A stretch of 64,000 bases of DNA, taken from contig NZ_MTBA01000003.1 in the NCBI RefSeq assembly GCF_002150805.1, positions 434,001-498,000 of the forward strand, read 5' to 3'. The notes beneath the pieces are model-generated. The model was not told the DNA's origin. It worked only from the letters and a program-made list of their open reading frames with translations, and made no database searches. This document shows positions 27,806-36,800 of the stretch, piece by piece. The position numbers and the translations under genes were made by a program. Source of the stretch: Oceanospirillum sanctuarii. Its GTDB lineage: Bacteria > Pseudomonadota > Gammaproteobacteria > Pseudomonadales > Halomonadaceae. Positions within the stretch are counted from its first letter, which is position 1. Each line of letters starts with the position of its first letter.

Positions 27806-29302
27806 ATGAGCGATAAAGAAAATAAGACCACAGACACGACGTCGAAAGATCAGCCAGCAAACGACACGCCCGAGCAAAAAACCACACAGGGCACTGGCTT
27901 TGTCATGGTTGGCGAAACAGAACCTGCCGCTGATAAGAAATCAGATTCCAAAGAACCTCAGCCGGAAGTAGAGTCTCAACCAGAAGCAGAGCCTCAGCCC
28001 GAAACAAAGTCTCAGCCGGATATCACACCATCCAAGCAGGCATCCTCAGATAAAACTCTATCTGAAGATAAGCCGAAAGCGGACTCTGTGGATAAATCTA
28101 AAGCAACGGATACTGAAGCGGACAAAAAGGCTGCTGTGAAAAAGCCTCTGGCAGATAAAAAACCTGCCGCCGCTGAAAAGCCATCCGCTGAGAAATCACA
28201 GGCAGAAAAAACAACCGCTGAAAAAACGTCCGGCAAAAAGGGATCGGTTATCGCCCTTAGCGCTCTGGTTATTGCCCTTGGTGCCGCCGCAGCCTCCGGC
28301 TACACCTTCTGGCAGCAACAGGAAAAAACCGCTCAGGCACTGACTCAACTGAGCGAACGCAACAACCAGCTGGAAGCTCAGTTGCAACGTCAGGCTCAGG
28401 CCCTGAACAGCCTGCAAACCCTACCTGCGGCCACCAACAAACTGAACCAGCAAAGTCAGGCGCTGCAGCAGCAGCAAACTCAGCAGCGTCAGAACCTGCA
28501 GGATCTGGCGACCGCTTTTGCCAGCACTCAGGGACCAAAACCTTCTGACTGGCTGCAGGCGGAAGCGGAATACCTGCTGCGACTGGCCAATCACAGACTT
28601 CAGCTGGAAGGCGACCTTACCGGTGCCAAAACCCTGCTGACCAGTGCCGATGAGCGTCTGACGAAGGCGGATAATCCGGCGCTGTTTGTCGTGCGCCAGG
28701 CGATCGCCAATGAAGTGGCTGAGCTGAACAGTATTGATACGCTGGATCAGAGCGGCATCTACTTCAAACTGAGCGCCCTTGAAGGCCAGATCGATCAGTT
28801 ACCGCTACCGATGGAGCCTGAAAACCGCAGTGCTTTCCGTCAGACTCAGCTGGAAGACAATCAGGAACAAAGCGTCTGGCAGACACTCTGGAACGAAGCC
28901 AAAACGCTGGTGGTGGTTCGTCACCGTGACGAAAAAATCACACCTCTGCTACCACCGGAAGAGAGCCTCTATCTGCGCCACAACCTGCGCCTGACACTGC
29001 AGCAGGCGCAGATCGCCCTGCTGAAAGAGGAACAAACCCTGTTCCGTACTTTACTGCAACAGGCATCCTCCTGGGTTGAGACTCACTTTGATCAGAGCGC
29101 AGCCCGTACTCAGAATGTTGTAAGCACGCTAAAAGCGTTGGCCGAGCAAAACATCCGTCAGCAGCGCCCGGATATTTCCGGATCCCTGAATCTGCTGCGT
29201 GATCTGCAGAAGCAACGCTTCAGCAGTTCTGTCCCGGCAGAGACGCCGGAAAACTCCGAACCATCCTCAACTGACAACACAACGGAGGCGCCTGCATCAT
29301 GA
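27806..29302 (+). CDS. hemX: HemX-like membrane protein
   Basis: 498 aa. Residues 1-145 are unusually long, polar and low-complexity, with repeated PQPE/SQPE and AEK units. A single transmembrane helix (147-168) is followed by a Gln-rich coiled coil (172-235) and a helical periplasmic domain. The family is annotated as a uroporphyrinogen-III methyltransferase, but no methyltransferase motif is visible, so that name should not be relied on. It starts 15 bases after hemD and overlaps hemY by four bases (ATGA). Confidence 0.9.
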   Translation: MSDKENKTTDTTSKDQPANDTPEQKTTQGTGFVMVGETEPAADKKSDSKEPQPEVESQPEAEPQPETKSQPDITPSKQASSDKTLSEDKPKADSVDKSKATDTEADKKAAVKKPLADKKPAAAEKPSAEKSQAEKTTAEKTSGKKGSVIALSALVIALGAAAASGYTFWQQQEKTAQALTQLSERNNQLEAQLQRQAQALNSLQTLPAATNKLNQQSQALQQQQTQQRQNLQDLATAFASTQGPKPSDWLQAEAEYLLRLANHRLQLEGDLTGAKTLLTSADERLTKADNPALFVVRQAIANEVAELNSIDTLDQSGIYFKLSALEGQIDQLPLPMEPENRSAFRQTQLEDNQEQSVWQTLWNEAKTLVVVRHRDEKITPLLPPEESLYLRHNLRLTLQQAQIALLKEEQTLFRTLLQQASSWVETHFDQSAARTQNVVSTLKALAEQNIRQQRPDISGSLNLLRDLQKQRFSSSVPAETPENSEPSSTDNTTEAPAS

Positions 29303-30531
29303 AACGCCTCTATATCGCCGCCATTCTGGCCTTAGCCGGTGGTATGTTTGCTGGCCTGCTGATGCAGGAAGATCCGGGCTATATTCTGATCAGCTGGGGT
29401 AAGACCACCGTAGAGATGTCCTTCTGGATCGGTGCTCTATTATTTGGTGCAGCACTGGTTGGCTTCCATCTGCTGATGCGGTTGCAGTCCGGTGTGCGTC
29501 GTCCGCTGAAAACCCTGAATGTGTTTTCCAGCGCAGGCCGTGACAAACGCGCCCTGAAAGCTACGGTTAAAGGTCTCTTACTGATGGCAGAAGGCCAGTG
29601 GCGCAAAGGGGAGCGCTTACTCAAGCGTTCAGCCCCCCGCTCCGGCGCACCTGTGATCAACTATCTGGCAGCCGCCCGGGCTGCTCATGCTCAGGGCCGT
29701 TACGAGCAAAGTGATCAGCTACTGAAAGAAGCCTTGGACAGCACGCCGGGCGCTGAAACCGCCGTCAGCCTGTCCCAGATTGAGTTTCAGCTGGAGCGCG
29801 GTCAGTACGAACAGTGTCTCGCACAGCTGCTCCGCCTGCAGAAAAAGAATCCCCGTCACCGTTGGGTACTGAAAACCCTGCTCAAGGTTTATCAGAAACT
29901 GGAAGACTGGCAGGGACTGAAAACACTTTATCCACAGCTGCTGAAGCAGGACATTCTGACCGATGCGGAAGGCAAACAGCTGATGATACGTTTGCATCTG
30001 GCGATGCTCGAACAATGCCAGAACCTGTCTCAGGAAGATTGTCTGGAAGGCATCCAGAAGATCTGGAAAGAGCTACCCGCGGAACTGAAAAAAGAGCAGC
30101 AGCTTTCCGAAGCTTACGCTCGCGCTCTGCATGCCTGTAAAGCAGATATCCTGCTGGAACGCTTTATCACAGAGCAACTGCGTCAGAACTGGCAGGATCA
30201 TCTGGTGATTATTTACGGTCTGCTGGAAAAGGGCGATGTGCGCCAGCAGATGACCCAGGTTGAACAGTGGCTGAAGAAACACAGCGACAGCTCCGCACTT
30301 TATCTGACCGCAGGCCGTATTGCTCTGCGTAACCAGCTTTGGGGTAAGGCCGCTGATTTTATGGAAGAGAGTTTCCGTCTGCAGCCACTGGCTGTGACGG
30401 CTGCCGAACTGAGCCGCCTGTACTCCTCAATGGGACGCACCAGCAAAAGCCGCACTTACTATCGTTACTGTCTTGATCTGGCGGGTTATCACCTGCCCAG
30501 CCTGCCGTTACCGAAAACAACGGCTCGTTGA
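29299..30531 (+). CDS. hemY: HemY family TPR membrane protein
   Basis: 410 aa. Two N-terminal transmembrane helices (about 3-20 and 40-62), then a helical TPR-rich periplasmic or cytosolic domain. The HemY_N motif around GDKRALKA and the A-x-A-H-x-Q-G-R-Y TPR repeat near 137-147 are clear. It is the last gene of the hem operon. Its role in haem metabolism is not proven; it is unrelated to Bacillus protoporphyrinogen oxidase HemY. Confidence 0.9.
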   Translation: MKRLYIAAILALAGGMFAGLLMQEDPGYILISWGKTTVEMSFWIGALLFGAALVGFHLLMRLQSGVRRPLKTLNVFSSAGRDKRALKATVKGLLLMAEGQWRKGERLLKRSAPRSGAPVINYLAAARAAHAQGRYEQSDQLLKEALDSTPGAETAVSLSQIEFQLERGQYEQCLAQLLRLQKKNPRHRWVLKTLLKVYQKLEDWQGLKTLYPQLLKQDILTDAEGKQLMIRLHLAMLEQCQNLSQEDCLEGIQKIWKELPAELKKEQQLSEAYARALHACKADILLERFITEQLRQNWQDHLVIIYGLLEKGDVRQQMTQVEQWLKKHSDSSALYLTAGRIALRNQLWGKAADFMEESFRLQPLAVTAAELSRLYSSMGRTSKSRTYYRYCLDLAGYHLPSLPLPKTTAR

Positions 30532-30590
30532 GCTGGGATAGTGTTGGATCCGAGATAAGGAAGGCTAACGCCTGACTCATCCTCAAAATG

Positions 30591-30622
30591 AAAAGGCAGA
30601 TGCGTCGTCATCTGCCTTTTTC
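30591..30622 (+). terminator. hem operon terminator
   Basis: Perfect 12-bp stem AAAAGGCAGATG / CATCTGCCTTTT with loop CGTCGT and a T5 end, 60 bases after the hemY stop. Confidence 0.92.
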
Positions 30623-30703
30623 TTGTCTGCTGAATGGCATTACCAGTCAGAATTCTTGCCTGATTCAAAGCCTCCCCCCTATTAAAAACCTACCTTTCAG
30701 CAG

Positions 30704-30722
30704 GCAAATGAAAATAATTCTC
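30704..30722 (+). promoter_or_regulatory. Candidate Fur box 1 (distal)
   Basis: GCAAATGAAAATAATTCTC matches the 19-bp Fur consensus GATAATGATAATCATTATC at 14 of 19 positions by my own count. It lies just upstream of the -35 box of the sRNA promoter. Confidence 0.6.
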
Positions 30723-30730
30723 AAAAAGAC

Positions 30731-30759
30731 TTTACAGACCTAATGAGAATACATATCAT
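30731..30759 (+). promoter_or_regulatory. Sigma70 promoter of the candidate sRNA
   Basis: TTTACA at 30731-30736 and TATCAT at 30754-30759, separated by exactly 17 bases; each box is 5/6 to consensus. This predicts a transcription start near 30766. Confidence 0.65.
30739..30757 (+). promoter_or_regulatory. Candidate Fur box 2 (over the -10 region)
   Basis: CCTAATGAGAATACATATC matches the Fur consensus at 13 of 19 positions by my own count and lies inside the promoter spacer and -10 box, where Fur-iron would block RNA polymerase. Confidence 0.6.
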
Positions 30760-30765
30760 TTACTC

Positions 30766-30915
30766 AAGCTTAAGGATTCGCCAAATCACTAAGCCGATTT
30801 AAACCATTCTCCAGCAGGTTCAGGTTCCCGCTGCAGTAATTCAGAGTCTGGTTTATCTCCTCATCAAGCTAATCACGGTCTCGCCCGGTGGACTCCCATC
30901 CCCGGGCATTTTTTT
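30766..30915 (+). ncRNA. Candidate PrrF/RyhB-type iron-responsive small RNA
   Basis: About 150 nt from the predicted start to the end of the T run. It has three parts: a 5' stem-loop around 30814-30834 (GCAG/CTGC), a probably single-stranded core at 30851-30878 that begins GTTTATCTCC and ends AATCACGG, and a terminator. The core resembles what I remember of the conserved pairing region of Pseudomonas PrrF RNAs (TCTCCTCATCA then CTAATCAC). With a promoter and two Fur boxes upstream, the inference is an RNA made when iron is scarce that base-pairs through Hfq with mRNAs such as sodB or acnA. No open frame of useful length lies in it. It sits between hemY and a DEAD-box helicase gene. Confidence 0.7.
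30883..30915 (+). terminator. Terminator of the candidate sRNA
   Basis: Stem GCCCGG / CCGGGC with a 13-base loop, followed by ATTTTTTT; the plus-strand U run is typical of Hfq-bound sRNA 3' ends. Confidence 0.85.
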
Positions 30916-30972
30916 GCCTGAAATTCAGCCAATCAAATTGGCAGTACTAAATGCCAGTCTTTTTTGAGGCAC

Positions 30973-31005
30973 AAAAAAACAGCCGCACCTTTCGGATACG
31001 GCTGC
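30973..31005 (-). terminator. DEAD-box helicase gene terminator
   Basis: Stem CAGCCG / CGGCTG flanked on the minus strand by a seven-T run, 40 bases after the helicase stop. Confidence 0.85.
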
Positions 31006-31044
31006 CTTTGATTAAGCCTGCTTTTTAAGACTCAGGCCTTAAGA

Positions 31045-32433
31045 TCAATCTTCTTCGGGCTTAAATTCCGCAGTGGTGCGCTTACGGATGGTGCCAAAAC
31101 CTACGCTCTTACGCTCAACCGGCGCTGCACGTTTTTTCAGGCTGCCTTCTGCAGATTTCTTCTGCTGACGCTTCTGAGCTTTCTTTTCCTGCCCCTTCTT
31201 CTTCTCTTTCAGAGCCTTTTTCTCAGCAGCGGTTTTCGGCTTCTTCTTACCAACCGTCTTACCGTTAGCACGCACATCTTTCGGGCCTTTATATTTGCCT
31301 TCCAGACCTTTCACCTTAACTTCTTCGAATTTCACCTGAATATAGCGTTCAATCGCAGCTTTCAGGTTCCACTCGTAAGAGGTGATCATGGAAACCGCTG
31401 TACCGGTTTCCCCTGCACGACCGGTACGGCCGATGCGGTGCACGTAATCATCACCTTTGCGCGCCATATCGTAGTTGATCACCAGCTCAACACCGGAAAT
31501 ATCCAGACCACGGGCAGCAACATCGGTCGCCACCAGCACATCGATATGACCACGACGCATCAGGTTCATCACGTGATTACGCTGATCCTGATCCAGCTCA
31601 CCATGTAAAACACCGGTGCGGATATCCTTGTAACGCAGGAAGCCGCCAAGACGGTCAGCATCAACACGCTTGTTAACGAATACCAGAGCCTTCTCGTATT
31701 CGCGGTCATTCAGCAGACGAACCGCCAGCGCATCTTTGTGCTTAACATCATCCGCCAGCAGATACTGCTGAGTAATGTTGTCGTGCTGATCACGCACGGT
31801 ATTAACGATAACTGTCTCCGGATCCACCAGAACACGATCAGCAACTTCACGGATACCTTTACGACTCAGGGTCGCAGAGAACAGCATGGTTTGGCGCTCT
31901 TTGCGGCAGAAGTCGACAATTTTCAGCACTTCTTCGCTCAGGCCCATATCCAGCATACGGTCAGCTTCATCCAGAATCAGGTATTCCAGATCCTTCAGAT
32001 CCAGAGAATCCTTTTCCAGATGCTCCAGAATACGGCCCGGGGTCGCAATAATGATTTCCGGATTTTTACGCAGCATCGCCTTCTGGAATTTGAAGGTCTC
32101 ACCACCGATGATCCAGGTTGCCTTGATATGAGTGAAGGCAGACAGCTCGGTAAAGTGCTTATAGATCTGACGCACCAGCTCACGGGTCGGTGCCAGAATC
32201 AGTGCACGGGTGCCGGTATTCGGCGCCGGATCTTCCAGAAACTGATGCAGCATAGGCAAAAGGAATGCTGCGGTTTTACCGCTACCGGTTTCTGCACTGA
32301 CCAGCAGATCTTTTTTTGTCATCGCCGCAGGAATCGCTTTCGACTGAACCGGAGTCGGTTCACTGAAGGCCATTTTTTCCAGCGCCTTCATCAGGCGTTC
32401 ATGCAGGGAAAGCTCGGTAAACAAAGATAACAC
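31045..32433 (-). CDS. DEAD-box ATP-dependent RNA helicase
   Basis: 462 aa. Q-motif region PTPVQSKAIP (27-36), Walker A AETGSGKT (47-54), PTRELVRQI, TPGRILEHL, DEAD at 155-158, SAT (LFSATL) and the C-terminal ARGLDISG and HRIGRTGR motifs are all present. A long basic tail (about 385-462, Lys-rich with KKKPKTAAEKKALKEKKK-type composition) probably anchors it to RNA. The core is nearest to SrmB/RhlE-type helicases of ribosome assembly or mRNA decay; the exact paralogue is not certain. Confidence 0.93.
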   Translation of the reverse strand: MLSLFTELSLHERLMKALEKMAFSEPTPVQSKAIPAAMTKKDLLVSAETGSGKTAAFLLPMLHQFLEDPAPNTGTRALILAPTRELVRQIYKHFTELSAFTHIKATWIIGGETFKFQKAMLRKNPEIIIATPGRILEHLEKDSLDLKDLEYLILDEADRMLDMGLSEEVLKIVDFCRKERQTMLFSATLSRKGIREVADRVLVDPETVIVNTVRDQHDNITQQYLLADDVKHKDALAVRLLNDREYEKALVFVNKRVDADRLGGFLRYKDIRTGVLHGELDQDQRNHVMNLMRRGHIDVLVATDVAARGLDISGVELVINYDMARKGDDYVHRIGRTGRAGETGTAVSMITSYEWNLKAAIERYIQVKFEEVKVKGLEGKYKGPKDVRANGKTVGKKKPKTAAEKKALKEKKKGQEKKAQKRQQKKSAEGSLKKRAAPVERKSVGFGTIRKRTTAEFKPEED

Positions 32434-32685
32434 CTCAAAATACTTACAGAATCAACGTGTTACAGACCGGCTCAAGAAGAGAAAATCCGGTTCAATGGCA
32501 GCACGTTTGATTGGGGGAGATCAGCAACCTGATGAAACTCAGGCCCTGTTAATTTTTACTCACTAAGAATGCTGCGAAGCATAGCACAGCCGCTGCTTCA
32601 GGCAGATAAAAAACGGCACCGGATCGTTAAAAAAACAGACCGAATACCGCTCAAAATCCAACAAATCTGCAAAAATGACGTTTGA

Positions 32686-33861
32686 TCAATCCGCCAGAGT
32701 GAACTGATCACCACTGTCGCCAAAGCGGGACGGCTCACCTTTTTTACTGGTGCCCAGTTTGATCATCAGACGCAGATCGTTCGGTGCATCGGCATAGGCA
32801 AGAGCATCATCGTAGCTGATCTGCTCACGCTTATAGAGTTCGTACAGCGCCTGATCAAAGGTTTGCATGCCCAGCTCTGTGGATTTAGCCATCACCTCTT
32901 TCAGTCCCTGCACATCGCCTTTGCGGATCATGTCCGACACCAGTGGCGTATTAAGCAGAATCTCAATCACGCCCTTACGGCCCTTGCCATCCGGTGTCGG
33001 CACCAGCTGCTGGGCGATAATCGCTTTCAGATTCAGAGAAAGATCCATCCAGACCTGATTGTGCTTCTCCGGTGGGAAGAAGTTGATCACCCGCTCCAAC
33101 GCCTGATTGGCGTTATTAGCGTGCAGGGTCGCCAGACAGAGGTGACCGGTTTCTGCGAAGGCGAGAGCATATTCCATCGTCTGCGAACTGCGCACTTCAC
33201 CAATCATGATCACATTGGGTGACTGTCTCAGGGTGTTTTTCAGGGCAACTTCATAGCTTTCGGTATCAATACCCACTTCCCGCTGGGTAACAATGCTGTT
33301 TTTGTGCTGATGGATAAACTCAATGGGATCTTCAATACAGATGATGTGTCCGCGACTGTTTTCATTTCTGTGCTGGATCATGGCGGCAAGGGAGGTGGAT
33401 TTACCGGTACCCGTGGCCCCAACAAAAAGAATCAGGCCACGTTTTTCCATCGCCAGTTCACTGACCTTTACCGGCAGATCCAGATTCTCCAGCCTAGGCA
33501 CTTCAAACTCGATCCGGCGCAGCACCATACCCACCTGATTGCGCTGGTAAAAGGCGCTGACCCGAAAACGACCGACACCGGAAGCACTCAGAGCAAAATT
33601 GCACTCGCGGTGCTCCATAAACTCCTGGGTCTGCTCACTGTTCATCACGCCAAAAACCAGATCCCGGGTCATCTCTGGCGTCAGGGCGCTGTTTGCCAGC
33701 GGCACCAGCTCGCCATTCAGCTTCATCGAGGGCTGCATGCCGGTGGTGATAAACATATCCGTGCCTTTTTTATCGGCCATCACCTTCAGCATCTTGTAGA
33801 ACTTATCCAAAAGCCCCTGTTGACGGGGCGTGCGGGTTCGCTCAAGATGGGAATCAGACAC
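32686..33861 (-). CDS. pilU: Type IV pilus retraction ATPase PilU
   Basis: 391-aa hexameric ATPase that works with PilT in pilus retraction (twitching motility and DNA uptake). Walker A GATGTGKST is at 148-156; the Asp box (IICIEDPIEF), Walker B (NVIMIGEVR) and His box (GHLCLATLHANNANQALERV) follow. The C-terminal ETGHLCLATLHANN and FPPEKHNQVWMDLS blocks distinguish PilU from PilT. It lies downstream of pilT on the same strand, separated by 153 bases containing a palindrome. Confidence 0.94.
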   Translation of the reverse strand: MSDSHLERTRTPRQQGLLDKFYKMLKVMADKKGTDMFITTGMQPSMKLNGELVPLANSALTPEMTRDLVFGVMNSEQTQEFMEHRECNFALSASGVGRFRVSAFYQRNQVGMVLRRIEFEVPRLENLDLPVKVSELAMEKRGLILFVGATGTGKSTSLAAMIQHRNENSRGHIICIEDPIEFIHQHKNSIVTQREVGIDTESYEVALKNTLRQSPNVIMIGEVRSSQTMEYALAFAETGHLCLATLHANNANQALERVINFFPPEKHNQVWMDLSLNLKAIIAQQLVPTPDGKGRKGVIEILLNTPLVSDMIRKGDVQGLKEVMAKSTELGMQTFDQALYELYKREQISYDDALAYADAPNDLRLMIKLGTSKKGEPSRFGDSGDQFTLAD

Positions 33862-33896
33862 AAATCGCTCCTAAAAATCCTTCTAACCTGTTGAAA

Positions 33897-33917
33897 TAAT
33901 TACATAAAATGTAATTA
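33897..33917. repeat. AT-rich palindrome in the pilT-pilU gap
   Basis: TAATTACAT and ATGTAATTA are perfect inverted arms of 9 bases around AAA. Related TTACAT/ATTACA half-sites recur at 33971-33996 in the same gap. Confidence 0.6.
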
Positions 33918-34014
33918 CCCACTAAAAACAGCAAGAGCCACAGGCCATCATACCTGCAGCTGTAAAACAGTTATTACATTTACAAAATTATTACAGCGCA
34001 TAAAACGCTCAGGA

Positions 34015-35052
34015 TTACATAAACAGATCGGGATTAACGGCCTTTTCACGGGCGGTTTCCAGTGAAATCTGTCCCTTGTTCAGCATCAGCTTCAGGCACT
34101 GATCCATGGTTTGCATCCCCTGACCACCACTGGTCTGAATCACAGAGTTCATCTGAGCGATCTTGTCTTCACGGATCAGATTCCGGATCGCCGGGGTTGC
34201 CGTCATAATCTCGTGTGCCGCAATACGACCACCGCCCTGTTTCTTCAGCAGTGTCTGGGAGACAACTCCCTGCAAAGATTCTGAAAGCATAGACCGCACC
34301 ATGGATTTCTCCTGCGCCGGAAAGACATCGATAATACGGTCGATGGTTTTTGCCGCTGAGCTGGTGTGCAGGGTGCCGAACACCATGTGGCCGGTTTCCG
34401 CAGCAGTCAGCGCCAGACGGATCGTTTCCAGATCCCGCATCTCGCCCACCAGAATGATGTCTGGGTCTTCACGCAGGGCAGAGCGCAGAGCATCACTGAA
34501 GGTATGGGTATCCCGATGCACTTCCCTTTGGGTGATCAGACACTTTTTGCTTTCGTGGATAAATTCGATGGGATCTTCAATGGTGAGAATATGCTGGTAT
34601 TTGCGCTCGTTAACATAATCGAGCATCGCCGCCAGCGTGGTGCTTTTACCAGAACCGGTCGGGCCTGTGACCAGCACCAACCCCCGGGGCAGCATCGATA
34701 AGCGTTGAAAAATCTCGCCCATGCCCAGCTGATCCATCGGCAGCACGGTACTGGGAATGGTACGGAATACCGCTCCGGCACCGCGATTGTGGTTAAAGGC
34801 GTTAACACGGAAACGGGCGATACCGGGAACTTCAAAGGAGAAGTCGATCTCCAGAAACTCTTCATAATCCCGGCGCTGTTTATCGTTCATAATGTCGTAC
34901 ACCATACGGTGCACATCTTTGTGGCTCAGAGCGGGTACATTGATGCGGCGTATGTCGCCATCAGTGCGAATCATTGGCGGCATGCCGGAAGAAAGGTGCA
35001 GGTCAGAAGCACCTTGTTTTGCACTGAAAGCCAGCAGTTCGGTAATATCCAT
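34015..35052 (-). CDS. pilT: Type IV pilus twitching motility ATPase PilT
   Basis: 345 aa, the main pilus retraction motor at the inner membrane. Starting at the ATG at 35052 (MDITELLAF) gives the standard 344-345 residue form; a TTG start at 35106 would add 18 unsupported residues. Walker A GPTGSGKST is at 130-138, and the Asp box, Walker B and His box are present. The PilT-specific C-terminal motif AIRNLIRE is intact, which is needed for retraction. It is divergent from yggS, as in Pseudomonas. Confidence 0.96.
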   Translation of the reverse strand: MDITELLAFSAKQGASDLHLSSGMPPMIRTDGDIRRINVPALSHKDVHRMVYDIMNDKQRRDYEEFLEIDFSFEVPGIARFRVNAFNHNRGAGAVFRTIPSTVLPMDQLGMGEIFQRLSMLPRGLVLVTGPTGSGKSTTLAAMLDYVNERKYQHILTIEDPIEFIHESKKCLITQREVHRDTHTFSDALRSALREDPDIILVGEMRDLETIRLALTAAETGHMVFGTLHTSSAAKTIDRIIDVFPAQEKSMVRSMLSESLQGVVSQTLLKKQGGGRIAAHEIMTATPAIRNLIREDKIAQMNSVIQTSGGQGMQTMDQCLKLMLNKGQISLETAREKAVNPDLFM

Positions 35053-35130
35053 GGCCGAGAAAGATCCAAATGCGTGGGTTTGCTCTATATCCCCGTTCTC
35101 ATTCAAACCACCACATGGGATACAGAATTA

Positions 35131-35835
35131 ATGACAGCTTCTCATATTGCCAGAAATCTCTCTGAGGTGCGCCAGCAGATCGACACCTGTTGTGCCCAAT
35201 ATCAACGAAATTCCGCTGACGTTACCCTGTTGGCGGTGAGCAAAACCAAACCGGCAGAACTGTTGAAAGAAGCTTACGACGCCGGTCAGCGGGATTTTGG
35301 TGAGAACTATCTGCAGGAGTCGCTGGATAAACAGCAGGAGCTGGCAGATCTGGATATTATCTGGCACTTCATCGGCCCGATTCAGTCCAATAAAACCCGC
35401 GCTATCGCTGAGAACTTTCACTGGGTGCACAGTGTGGATCGCCTGAAGGTCGCCCGCCGCCTGAGCGAACAGCGCCCGACTGAGCTACCGCCACTGAATA
35501 TCTGCCTGCAGGTGAATATCAGCGCCGAAGAGAGCAAATCCGGCATCACGATTGACGAGCTGCCGGAACTGGCAAGAGAAGTTGCCGCCCTGCCTAATCT
35601 GACCCTGAGGGGCCTGATGGCCATTCCGGCACCGGCGGACACTCTGGAAGCGCAGCGGGAACCTTTAGCCGCGCTCCGTCAGGCGCTGGAAGCGATCAAA
35701 GACGAACACCCGCAACTGGATACCCTGTCCATGGGCATGAGCGGTGATCTTGAAGCCGCCATCGCCGAAGGCTCTACCATGGTACGTATCGGCACCGCTA
35801 TTTTCGGTGCCCGGGATTACAGCAAACAGGCTTAA
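35131..35835 (+). CDS. yggS: Pyridoxal phosphate homeostasis protein (YggS/PLPHP)
   Basis: 234 aa, TIM-barrel fold-type III PLP-binding protein without known catalysis; it buffers PLP and affects amino-acid pools. The PLP lysine is Lys38 (LLAVSKTKP) and the phosphate-binding GLMAIPAP and MGMSGDLEAAI segments are intact. The start at 35131 matches the family. It leads a unit with proC and yggT. Confidence 0.94.
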   Translation: MTASHIARNLSEVRQQIDTCCAQYQRNSADVTLLAVSKTKPAELLKEAYDAGQRDFGENYLQESLDKQQELADLDIIWHFIGPIQSNKTRAIAENFHWVHSVDRLKVARRLSEQRPTELPPLNICLQVNISAEESKSGITIDELPELAREVAALPNLTLRGLMAIPAPADTLEAQREPLAALRQALEAIKDEHPQLDTLSMGMSGDLEAAIAEGSTMVRIGTAIFGARDYSKQA

Positions 35836-35914
35836 ACCGATTCGATTCAGGCAAGCCAGTAACAAGACAGCTAAATACGCAATTTAACGCAGATAACAGA
35901 TTCAGAGGTTTAAC

Positions 35915-36739
35915 ATGCAAGCAGCCAAACTCGCTTTTCTGGGCGCAGGCAATATGTCCGGCAGCATCATCGGCGGCCTGATCGCCAAGGGTGTTCCGGC
36001 GGAAAACATTATCGCAACCCGCCGCTCTGAAGAGCGTTTAGCGGAACTGAAATCCCAGTTCGGCATTATCACCAGCAGCGATAACAATGATGCGGTCGCT
36101 AAGAGCGATGTGGTGATTCTGGGGGTAAAACCTCAGATGATGCAGGACCTGTGCAACGAGATCCGCGAGCAGGTGCAGAAGAGCAAACCTCTGATCGTGT
36201 CAGTTGCCGCTGGCCTGAAATCCGAAACTCTGGAACGCTGGTTGGGTGGCGATGTGGCAGTGGTTCGCACCATGCCGAATACACCGTCTCTGCTGGGCTG
36301 CGGCGCGACCGGCCTTTATGCCAACAGCAAGGTGACTGAGATCCAGAAAGCGCTGGCTGAAAAACTGATGCAAGCGGTGGGTCTGGCGCTTTGGGTGGAT
36401 GATGAAGAGCAGATGGATGCGGTAACGGCGGTTTCCGGCAGCGGCCCGGCTTACTTCTTCCTGGCGATGGAAGCCCTGCAAAAAGCCGGTGAAAGTGTCG
36501 GTTTAAGTGCCGAAGTGGCTGAGAAACTGGCGATTCAAACCGCACTGGGCGCAGCCCGTATGGCTTCTGAAAGTGAACACGATGCCGCAGAACTGCGTCG
36601 CCGGGTAACCTCTCCGGGCGGCACCACAGAGCAGGCACTGAATACCTTTAATGCCGGTGGTCTGACCGAGCTGTATGAGAAAGCTGTGAAAGCCGCCGCT
36701 AATCGCGGTAAAGAACTGGCCGAACAGCTGGATAGCTAA
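35915..36739 (+). CDS. proC: Pyrroline-5-carboxylate reductase
   Basis: 274 aa; the last step of proline synthesis, reducing pyrroline-5-carboxylate with NAD(P)H. The Rossmann motif FLGAGNMSGSI (8-18), GVKPQMM and the C-terminal family signature VTSPGGTTEQAL are present. Lies 79 bases after yggS. Confidence 0.96.
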   Translation: MQAAKLAFLGAGNMSGSIIGGLIAKGVPAENIIATRRSEERLAELKSQFGIITSSDNNDAVAKSDVVILGVKPQMMQDLCNEIREQVQKSKPLIVSVAAGLKSETLERWLGGDVAVVRTMPNTPSLLGCGATGLYANSKVTEIQKALAEKLMQAVGLALWVDDEEQMDAVTAVSGSGPAYFFLAMEALQKAGESVGLSAEVAEKLAIQTALGAARMASESEHDAAELRRRVTSPGGTTEQALNTFNAGGLTELYEKAVKAAANRGKELAEQLDS

Positions 36740-36784
36740 AACAGGGTCGTTAACAACAGTAGCTGAATAGCAAAACGACAGCTG

Positions 36785-36800
36785 AACAACGAACACCAAC
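36785..36800 (+). repeat. AAC-rich motif, copy 1 (proC-yggT gap)
   Basis: AACAACGAACACCAAC matches a second copy at 37616-37631 in 14 of 16 positions. Both are in the untranslated gaps on either side of yggT. Confidence 0.5.

Noticed and set aside
31045-32433. Naming the DEAD-box gene srmB or rhlE
   Set aside because: The core motifs are shared by both, and the tail does not decide it.
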